A stretch of DNA of 26,118 nucleotides from CAYWNA01 sp964459305 (GTDB lineage Bacteria; Planctomycetota; Planctomycetia; Pirellulales; Pirellulaceae). This document shows positions 1 to 6,182 of the stretch, piece by piece (the first letter of the stretch is position 1; the number at the start of each line of letters is the position of its first letter). Both the position numbers and the translations under genes were made by a program. The stretch is from NCBI GenBank assembly GCA_964459305.1, contig CAYWNA010000190.1, positions 1-26,118 on the forward strand, given 5' to 3'. The notes beneath the pieces were generated by a model, which saw only the letters and a program-made list of their open reading frames with translations, searched no databases and had not been told where the DNA came from.

Positions 1-256
1 TGGTCTGCGGCTTCGACGCAATGAAAGAACTCAAACAATGTGGGTAAACCAAAACGCTAGCCCCAACGTTGCATAGACTTCTTCGTAGGACGGATTGCCA
101 ATCCGTCCATGGCGGTACGAAACGTGATTCCCCGCGCCGTGGCTAGACATCACAATTCGTGCAATCTAGCCACAGTCAACTTGTTCGGTTTCGCATCCGT
201 GTTTCACGGACGGATTAGCAATCCGTCCTACTCTTTCTGCAACTACGGGGCCAGGA
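1..256. other. Intergenic region, possible gene tail plus palindromic element
   Basis: No complete gene is visible here. Positions 3-47 on the plus strand read as a 14-residue open tail (VCGFDAMKELKQCG) ending in TAA. It could be the end of a gene entering from the left edge, but it is too short to assign. The rest is dominated by the inverted-repeat element at 85-231, described separately. The short plus-strand frames that cross it are just translations of the repeat and were not taken as genes. Confidence 0.4.
85..231. repeat. REP pair in inverted orientation inside a long imperfect palindrome (family A)
   Basis: Two 24-nt units face each other at 85-108 (plus) and 208-231 (minus) and differ at one position. 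Each has the head GTAG, the stem GACGGATT/AATCCGTC and a three-base loop (GCC or GCT). Between them lie a second inverted pair, GTGGCTAGA (139-147) and TCTAGCCAC (165-173), and a shared CGAAAC block. The centres coincide to within about 2 nt, so the whole 147 bp can fold as one long imperfect hairpin. The layout matches a BIME (two inverted REPs). A MITE-like element with 24-nt terminal inverted repeats is the alternative. No target-site duplication was identified. Confidence 0.75.
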
Positions 257-1600
257 CTAATTCAGTTCTTCATCTCCGGCTTGTGCAATCCACTCCCGCG
301 TCCACTCGACCGCTTCCAGGCCGACATCTACGTTGGGCGTGGCCAGGAAAATCATGCCCGCGATGCGGCCTTCGCGCAGCCAGCGGGAACCCAGTTTGAC
401 CTGCATCTGCATCCGCTCTATCGGCAAAGACTTGCGCTGGTCAAAGTCATACATGTAACAGCCCAGCAGCACGGGTTTACCAGGAATCAGCTTTTCCAGC
501 GCAAATAGGTTTCGCTCCAGGTGATCGATATCCGCCGGACGCCAGGTCCAAAGACTGACCTGATCGACCTCGTCTAAGTACAGCTTTAATCGGTGTGAAA
601 TCTGGCGTACGTAAACCACCGCCGTGATCGGCAGCTTCTTGCCGCGGTAGCGCCGCTCGCCAAGTGCGTGCAGTTGTTCCGGCGACAGCGAGGCCGCAAC
701 ATGTTCGCCCCCTCCCAAGACAGCGCCCGCAGAGAAGCCGGGATAGGTCGACGAAGCTTCAGCGTGCCAGTCCTGCAGGTTCACGGGTTGACCATCGCGG
801 AGAAAGCGAACTGATTTCAATCCGCAACTGATCGCACCCTTGGTGTCGTGAGTTGACCGAACCTGGATCCTGAAAACTCGAAACGGCTCCGCCGGCAGCG
901 CAATACGCAAAGACTTGCCGGGCTCATTCGGCAGTTCTGTTTCCTGCACCAACGTGAATCGCTGGCCGTCGGCAGAAACCTCGACCGCCACATCCTTGCT
1001 GCGGTAGTCGCCGGTCCGCCAGTCGGTCTGGACCAATTCCGCGTGCTGGCAATCGATCGCCGCCGGTGGTTTGATGGCCAGCGTCACGGGAAACCGGGGA
1101 TGATTTGCCGCCAGCCATATTTGCGGGCGAGCGTGGAAGAAATCGTCCAGGATGAACCCCGCGATGTTCTCGTTCTGTTCGGCCAGCCGTACAACGTGCC
1201 GGCGTTCCTCTTCCGACGTCGCGCCGCCGGCGCCGACCAGCGACCAATACACGCGATCGAGCTGCTTGAACGGTTCGTAGTAATCTTCGAACGGCGGCCG
1301 GGGCTTGCCTCCATAACGCACAAAGATCATGTTGCGGATGCCCATCAGGTCGGCCGCTGCGACAGGCTCAATCGTCGACTTCTTGCCCAGCGGTGCCAGG
1401 TAGCTGTCGTTGTAGACACCGGCCGGATGTCCCCAGATCCACAGCCGGTCACAGATTCGGCCTGGTTGTTGATCGGACTCTCTCCGAACGACGCCCGTGG
1501 CAGCACGCGGCTGCTGAGCTTGCGTCGGCACGACCAACGTAGCGATCAAAAAGGCCATCAGCATCGGCAGATGGTTGCGCGATTTGGTTATCGAATTCAA
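257..1600 (-). CDS. Secreted hypothetical protein with a discoidin-like insert
   Basis: A 447-residue protein with an N-terminal signal peptide (hydrophobic MLMAFLIATLVV, cleavage near PTQAQ). The start is TTG, preceded at 7 nt by AAGGAG (1613-1608); ATGs at residues 13 and 15 are alternatives. Residues about 40-165 and 300-445 look like an alpha/beta barrel of a glycosidase-like or DUF4434-like fold (GFILDDFF, YLDEVDQVSLWTWR, acidic residues at strand ends). Residues about 170-290 resemble an F5/8-type C (discoidin) beta-sandwich (VAVEVSADGQRFTLV, FRVFRIQVRS). It is the last gene of a minus-strand unit, 80 bp after the DUF1501 gene. Export and the discoidin-like insert suggest carbohydrate or surface binding, but no catalytic function can be assigned. 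The fold calls are inferred from pattern only. Confidence 0.8.
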   Translation of the reverse strand: MNSITKSRNHLPMLMAFLIATLVVPTQAQQPRAATGVVRRESDQQPGRICDRLWIWGHPAGVYNDSYLAPLGKKSTIEPVAAADLMGIRNMIFVRYGGKPRPPFEDYYEPFKQLDRVYWSLVGAGGATSEEERRHVVRLAEQNENIAGFILDDFFHARPQIWLAANHPRFPVTLAIKPPAAIDCQHAELVQTDWRTGDYRSKDVAVEVSADGQRFTLVQETELPNEPGKSLRIALPAEPFRVFRIQVRSTHDTKGAISCGLKSVRFLRDGQPVNLQDWHAEASSTYPGFSAGAVLGGGEHVAASLSPEQLHALGERRYRGKKLPITAVVYVRQISHRLKLYLDEVDQVSLWTWRPADIDHLERNLFALEKLIPGKPVLLGCYMYDFDQRKSLPIERMQMQVKLGSRWLREGRIAGMIFLATPNVDVGLEAVEWTREWIAQAGDEELN

Positions 1601-1680
1601 TTGTCTACTCCTTGCGCCTCGCGCCAGCTACCGCGCTATCATCCACGGGCCCGTATTCCTGGCGCGTCGTCGACCGACGA

Positions 1681-3117
1681 TTAACCGAGAATCTCTTTGA
1701 TGACATGCGATGCTTCGACCCCCGTTAGACGCTGATCCAGGCCCTGGAACGGGAAGGTCAGCTTTTCGTGGTCGACGCCCAACTGGTGCAGGATGGTTGC
1801 ATGCAGGTCGCGGACGGCTACCGGGTTCTGTACGACGTTGTAGCTGAAGTCGTCGGTCTCGCCGTACGAGATCCCGCCCTTGATGCCACCACCGGCCATC
1901 CACGCTGAAAAGCAGCGTGGATGATGATCGCGGCCGTAATCGTTCCGCTCTAGCTTGCCTTGGCAGTAGACTGTGCGACCGAATTCACCGGCGAACACCA
2001 CGATGGTATCATCGAGCAACCCACGCTGCTTCAAGTCCTTTAGAAGCGCTGCCGACGGCTGGTCGACGTCGAAGCATTGACCCGTCAACTGTTTCGGCAG
2101 AATGGTGTGGTGATCCCAGCCCCGATGAAAGATCTGGATGAAGCGCACGCCGCGTTCGACCATCCGCCGGGCGAGCAGGCAGTTACGGGCAAAGGACCCG
2201 GTCTTGTGAACTTCCGGTCCGTATGAATCCATGATGTGGCCGGGTTCCCCGGAGATGTCCGTCAGTTCGGGAACGGAAGATTGCATCCGGAAGGCCAATT
2301 CCTGTTGGGCAATGGTGGTCTGAACCTCGGGGTCGCCGATCTCGGCAAAGTGTTTCCGGTTCAACTGGCCCACGGCGTCGAGCATCCGGCGCCGGACGCG
2401 TTTGTCGATACCGTTCGGATTCGACAGAAAGAGGACCGGATCTCCGGAAGTTTGAAACGCAACGCCCTGATGTTTGGACGGCAGAAAGCCACTTCCCCAC
2501 AAGCGGCTGTAGAGGGCTTGAACGTTGCGCGTGCCGCCCGTCCAGTATGCCGAGGTGAGGACGATGAAATCGGGCAAGTCGCGGTTCATGGATCCCAAGC
2601 CGTAGCTCAACCATGCTCCCATGCTTGCTTTGCCCGGGATTTCGGAGCCCGTGCAGAAAAACGTCTTGGCGGGATCATGGTTGATCGCGTTGGTATGCAT
2701 CGATTTGATGATACAGAGATCATCAGCCACCTCTGACAGATGCGGCATAAGCTCGCACATCCAGATGCCGCTTTGACCCTTGCGATGGAACTTGAACATG
2801 GACGGCGCAACCAGTTGCGTTTTGCCTTTTGTCATCGCAGTCACGCGCTGACCCATACTGATACTTCCGGGCAGCGGTTGTTTGAACAGTTTTCCGAGTT
2901 CCGGCTTGTAGTCGAACAGATCGATCTGACTTGGCGCACCGGCCATGAACAGAAAAATGACTCGCTTCGCTCGCGGTGTACGATCACGGGCCGGCTGGGC
3001 CGCGCTGTTTTGAGGCAGCAACGAGGCCAGCGCGGTAGCCCCCAGGCCCATGCCCGATGTCTTCAAGAATTGCCGCCGAGCCTGCAGACGGTTGTGCTGT
3101 TCAAGCATATTGCGCAT
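1681..3117 (-). CDS. DUF1501 family protein (Tat-exported, sulfatase-like fold)
   Basis: A 478-residue DUF1501 protein. The family has an alkaline-phosphatase/sulfatase-like fold, is abundant in planctomycetes and usually sits beside a DUF1549/DUF1553 cytochrome gene, as it does here; its biochemical role is unknown. Visible hallmarks: a twin-arginine leader (RRQFLKTSGMGLGA, from residue 14), KRVIFLFMAGAPSQIDLFDYKP near residue 52, GKASMGAWLSYGLGS, GWDHH, and a C-terminal DDTIVVFAGEFGRT, then GRDHHPRCFSAWMAGGG. I chose ATG 3117. An upstream in-frame start at 3162 adds 15 residues that would place the Tat motif unusually deep, and it abuts a palindromic repeat. The gene lies 122 bp downstream of the cytochrome gene and 80 bp upstream of the 447-aa gene, so a three-gene operon is likely. 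Confidence 0.92.
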   Translation of the reverse strand: MRNMLEQHNRLQARRQFLKTSGMGLGATALASLLPQNSAAQPARDRTPRAKRVIFLFMAGAPSQIDLFDYKPELGKLFKQPLPGSISMGQRVTAMTKGKTQLVAPSMFKFHRKGQSGIWMCELMPHLSEVADDLCIIKSMHTNAINHDPAKTFFCTGSEIPGKASMGAWLSYGLGSMNRDLPDFIVLTSAYWTGGTRNVQALYSRLWGSGFLPSKHQGVAFQTSGDPVLFLSNPNGIDKRVRRRMLDAVGQLNRKHFAEIGDPEVQTTIAQQELAFRMQSSVPELTDISGEPGHIMDSYGPEVHKTGSFARNCLLARRMVERGVRFIQIFHRGWDHHTILPKQLTGQCFDVDQPSAALLKDLKQRGLLDDTIVVFAGEFGRTVYCQGKLERNDYGRDHHPRCFSAWMAGGGIKGGISYGETDDFSYNVVQNPVAVRDLHATILHQLGVDHEKLTFPFQGLDQRLTGVEASHVIKEILG

Positions 3118-3162
3118 GGTATTTTCCGCTCTATCAACTCTAGGTTTTCGGATTCCGATCAC

Positions 3163-3219
3163 GTGGCTTAGGCATCTTGCCTGAGAAGGAACAAATGACA
3201 GGCAGGATGCCTATCCCAC
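3163..3219. repeat. REP pair in inverted orientation (family F, GTGG head)
   Basis: Two 23-nt units lie inverted at 3163-3185 (plus) and 3197-3219 (minus), separated by 11 bp. Each starts with GTGG and contains the palindrome AGGCA/TGCCT around a TCT or TCC loop. The units differ at a few positions (CTT versus GAT after the head, GAG versus GTC at the tail). The pair sits in the 122-bp gap between two genes that are probably cotranscribed, so it would be transcribed as a hairpin in the operon mRNA. It could stabilise the upstream message or attenuate the downstream gene; that role is inferred from known intra-operon REPs. Confidence 0.7.
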
Positions 3220-3239
3220 TTCACACGTTGGCCAAAGCA

Positions 3240-5684
3240 CTAGTCCCGGGTTTTTGTGATGTCGAGGTTGTAGATGGTGCTGACCAGCATCGTCCACGCG
3301 GCCAGTTCCGAAGCCGATACTCCCTTGTGCAACGGCACGCCTTCGCAGAGTTGGTCAGCCAAGTCTGAGTTGTCGCGGTACATCGCCACCAGATCTTCAA
3401 TCATCTTGAGAGAAGTCCCCGTTTCGCCCGCATCCGGCAGTCTTGAGGTAATCGTTTCGTAGAGAAGGGCCAACCGATCGGCGGGGCTCAGCGAACGGTC
3501 CGCGATCGTCTCGTGGGCGAGGTGCCGGGCCGCCTTCAAGTACTCCCGCTCGTTCATCAACAGCAGCGCCTGGAGCGGGGTGTTCGTACGCTCCCGGCGA
3601 GCAATACAGGCTTCCCTGGATGGCGCATTCAAGATGGTCATCTGGGGCGGCGGCATACCTCGTTTCCAGAAGGTATAGACGCTGCGCCGGTAGATTCTGT
3701 CGCCCGTGTCGGGTTCGTAAGTGCGGGGATACGAACTGGGCATGCTCACCGATTCCCACAGGCCCGCGGGCTGCGGGGGCTTGACACTCTTGCCATACAA
3801 GTCGTCGTTCAACAGGCCGCTGGTGGCCAGCACCTGGTCGCGAATCATTTCCGAATCCATACGGAAGCGGGAACCGCGCGACAACAGGCGATTCTCCGGA
3901 TCACTTTCGAACCGGTCGGGCGCAGCCTCGGATGCCTGCTTATAGGTTTCCGACATCACGATCTGTTTCACCAGCGCTCTGACATCCCACCCGGACTCGA
4001 CGAAGGACACGGCCAGGTAGTCGAGAAGATCCGGATGGCTGGGCCAATCGCCCTGGGCGCCAAAATCTTCCGAGGTCTTCACGATGCCGACGCCGAACAG
4101 TTGCTGCCAGAACCGGTTTACCGCCACTCGCGCGGTCAAGGGGTGGTCCGGAGCCACGAACCATTCGGCCAGATCCATGCGGGTTCTTGCCCCGTCCTTT
4201 TTCTTCATGGGGGGCAGGAACGCCGGCGTATCTCGCTCGACGCGTTCCCCGGGACTATCGTACGCGCCGCGAATGAGGATGTGGGCGGGCCGCCTGTCGG
4301 CTTTCTCTTTCATGACCATCGCCACGGGGATCGTGGCGTCGAACGTCTGTTTTTCCGCCTGGACTTTCTCAAGTGCTTTTCTTGCCTCCTTCAACTCCGC
4401 ATCCAGCGTCTTCCTCTTTGTATCGTCACCAGCCTTGCTCTTCCGCTGCTCGATTTCCGCGATCTGTGTTTTCGTTTCCTCGATCCGGCGATCCAGCTCA
4501 CCGAGCCTCGCCTCCTGTGCTTCAGTTGCCAGGCTGATGTACGGCGGCTGTAGTCCTCGCTGGAAGTCCGTGCCCCGGCGGCCTCCGGTTTCCGGCGCGG
4601 CGTCCAAGTTGTTGAAGAAGGCAAACAGGGAATAGAAATCCCTCATCGTTATCGGATCATACTTGTGATCGTGACACACGGCACACTGGACCGTCAGACC
4701 CATGAACGCCGTGCCCACGGCCGTCACCCGGTCGACGACGTTGCGGTTGAAACTCTCCTCCGGAAGCGCCGTTCCGCGGTCGATGATCAGGTGCAGCCGA
4801 TGGAAGCCGGATGCAATCAACTGGTCACGGGTCGGTTCGGGATAGAGATCACCTGCGAGTTGATGCTTGACGAATTCGTCATACGGCAGATTCTGGTTGA
4901 ATGCCCGGATCACCCAGTCTCGGTACGGTGTCATCTCGCGATAGTGATCATGGTGAATGCCGTTCGTGTCCGCGAAACGCACCAGGTCCAGCCAATACTT
5001 GGTCATGTGCTCGCCGTATTGGGGCTTGGCCAGCAGGCGATCCACCAAACGTTCGTAGGCGTCCGACGAGGTATCGGCGAGGAAGTTGCGGATTTCCAAG
5101 CGTGTGGGCGGCAGCCCGGTAAGATCGAGGCTCAACCGCCGGATCAACGTGCGGCGGTCCGCGACCGGATTCGGGGCTAGACCTTCAGCCTTGAGCCTGT
5201 GCAGAAGCAATCGATCGATCGGCTGCTGGCTCCAACGCTGGTTCTCGACATCGGGCATGTCTGGTGTTCGAGGCGGGACAAATGCCCAGAAGTCTGCGTA
5301 CCCAGCTCCTTTTTCGATCCAGCGCTGGATGATGCGTTTTTCGTCAGCAGTCAAGGGCTTTTCGGAAGAATCCGGCGGCGGCATCACATCGTCATCCTCC
5401 GTCGAGAGCCGATACCAGACCGCGCTGTCTGCGAGCGACCCCGGCTTGATGGCCTGTGAACCATCGAGCATGCGATAGGCGCCATCAGGTCCTTCCGCCC
5501 GGTCCAGGCGAAGGTCCGCCTGTCGGTCATTTTCGTTCGGTCCGTGACAGGGGAAACACCGATCCGAGAGGATGGGGCGTACATCCCGGTTGAACCGGAT
5601 CGTCTGTTGCGCCGTGCAGATAGCGGGCAAAGCCAGGATGCCAAATACAATGAAAGCTGATTTCATGCGATCACGTGTCTTCAT
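3240..5684 (-). CDS. PSD1 and planctomycete cytochrome c domain protein (DUF1549/DUF1553)
   Basis: An 814-residue exported protein. A signal peptide (residues 1-25, hydrophobic FIVFGILALPAICTA) precedes a planctomycete-type cytochrome c domain with a haem motif CFPCH at 43-47 and FNRDVRPILSDRCF, typical of the family. DUF1549 follows at about 150-365, with a second CXXCH (CAVCHDHKYDPI, 334-338). A predicted coiled coil, rich in E, K and R, spans about 388-447. DUF1553 covers about 500-780 (LTARVAVNRFWQQLFGVG, SEDFGAQGDWPSHPDLLDYLA, RERTNTPLQALLLMN). Such proteins are paired with DUF1501 proteins in planctomycetes; an extracytoplasmic electron-transfer or enzymatic role is inferred, not proven. 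ATG 5666 (residue 7) is an alternative start. It is the first gene of the minus-strand unit, divergent from the HzsA-related gene. Confidence 0.95.
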   Translation of the reverse strand: MKTRDRMKSAFIVFGILALPAICTAQQTIRFNRDVRPILSDRCFPCHGPNENDRQADLRLDRAEGPDGAYRMLDGSQAIKPGSLADSAVWYRLSTEDDDVMPPPDSSEKPLTADEKRIIQRWIEKGAGYADFWAFVPPRTPDMPDVENQRWSQQPIDRLLLHRLKAEGLAPNPVADRRTLIRRLSLDLTGLPPTRLEIRNFLADTSSDAYERLVDRLLAKPQYGEHMTKYWLDLVRFADTNGIHHDHYREMTPYRDWVIRAFNQNLPYDEFVKHQLAGDLYPEPTRDQLIASGFHRLHLIIDRGTALPEESFNRNVVDRVTAVGTAFMGLTVQCAVCHDHKYDPITMRDFYSLFAFFNNLDAAPETGGRRGTDFQRGLQPPYISLATEAQEARLGELDRRIEETKTQIAEIEQRKSKAGDDTKRKTLDAELKEARKALEKVQAEKQTFDATIPVAMVMKEKADRRPAHILIRGAYDSPGERVERDTPAFLPPMKKKDGARTRMDLAEWFVAPDHPLTARVAVNRFWQQLFGVGIVKTSEDFGAQGDWPSHPDLLDYLAVSFVESGWDVRALVKQIVMSETYKQASEAAPDRFESDPENRLLSRGSRFRMDSEMIRDQVLATSGLLNDDLYGKSVKPPQPAGLWESVSMPSSYPRTYEPDTGDRIYRRSVYTFWKRGMPPPQMTILNAPSREACIARRERTNTPLQALLLMNEREYLKAARHLAHETIADRSLSPADRLALLYETITSRLPDAGETGTSLKMIEDLVAMYRDNSDLADQLCEGVPLHKGVSASELAAWTMLVSTIYNLDITKTRD

Positions 5685-5739
5685 AGTGAACCAATATCGG
5701 TGATGCGAGGTTTATGCCATCCGCGGGCAAGTCTGACCT

Positions 5740-5802
5740 GTAGCCGAACTCGCCAGAGTTTGGTTTTCCCCACGCAGACCAAAGTCGGGCGACATCGGCT
5801 AC
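5740..5802. repeat. REP pair in inverted orientation (family B)
   Basis: Two 24-nt units are inverted at 5740-5763 (plus) and 5779-5802 (minus), 15 bp apart. Both start GTAGCCGA, have a GCC loop at the same position and end TTTGG. The left unit pairs CCGAACTC with GAGTTTGG (one G-T wobble). The right unit pairs CCGATGTC with GACTTTGG (one wobble, one mismatch). The two stems differ from each other but each remains able to pair, which suggests selection on structure. The pair lies in the promoter region shared by two divergent genes. Confidence 0.75.
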
Positions 5803-6170
5803 ATGCGGAAAAGCGTCAATCCTGGCCGCGGTGGTATACATACCTTACGCTCTCGTTGTTTTGGTCTCCAGCACCCGTGATACCACCCCACGGTTTGATG
5901 TCAGCGCTCTCCGACTTCCTGGGGTCCTAATGGGGACGTGCAGCGGAGCTTCTCGACTGACGGCAAGAGATTTTTCCCTGCCGAGGATCAGGGATTCAAC
6001 ACACCCATCCCGATCCCGCCGGACACCACGCAGGTTCGATTCGCCCTGCTGAACTCCGCCAGCCATATGTTCCTTCTGAAAAGCACGTTGCCAGTCGACA
6101 TGGTAACGCAGATAATGAACAACCGACGGAGCCAATCCCGTTGAACGCGGGACTTTCGCAGGCCGGAGCA

Positions 6171-6177
6171 AAAGGAG
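6171..6177 (+). promoter_or_regulatory. Ribosome binding site fixing the start of the HzsA-related gene
   Basis: AAAGGAG lies 5 nt before ATG 6183. This selects that codon over the upstream in-frame ATG at 6141, which has no comparable site and would put 14 non-hydrophobic residues before the signal peptide. Confidence 0.75.
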
Positions 6178-6182
6178 CAACG

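Larger units (their letters stand above)
5685..6182. other. Divergent intergenic region, possible short remnant
   Basis: This 498-bp gap lies between the divergent cytochrome and HzsA-related genes and should hold the promoters of both; I could not pick a convincing -35/-10 pair. It contains the inverted REP pair at 5740-5802. A GTG-initiated frame at 5938-6144 (68 codons, ending RRSQSR) includes a strand-like stretch (PIPIPPDTTQVRFALLNSAS) that could be a decayed coding remnant. It has no clear ribosome binding site and no family I recognise. Other frames here are antisense shadows of the HzsA-related gene. Confidence 0.4.

Noticed and set aside
85..231. CRISPR repeat pair
   Set aside because: The two units are inverted, not direct, and their spacing and palindromic core fit REP pairs; there is no array and no cas gene.
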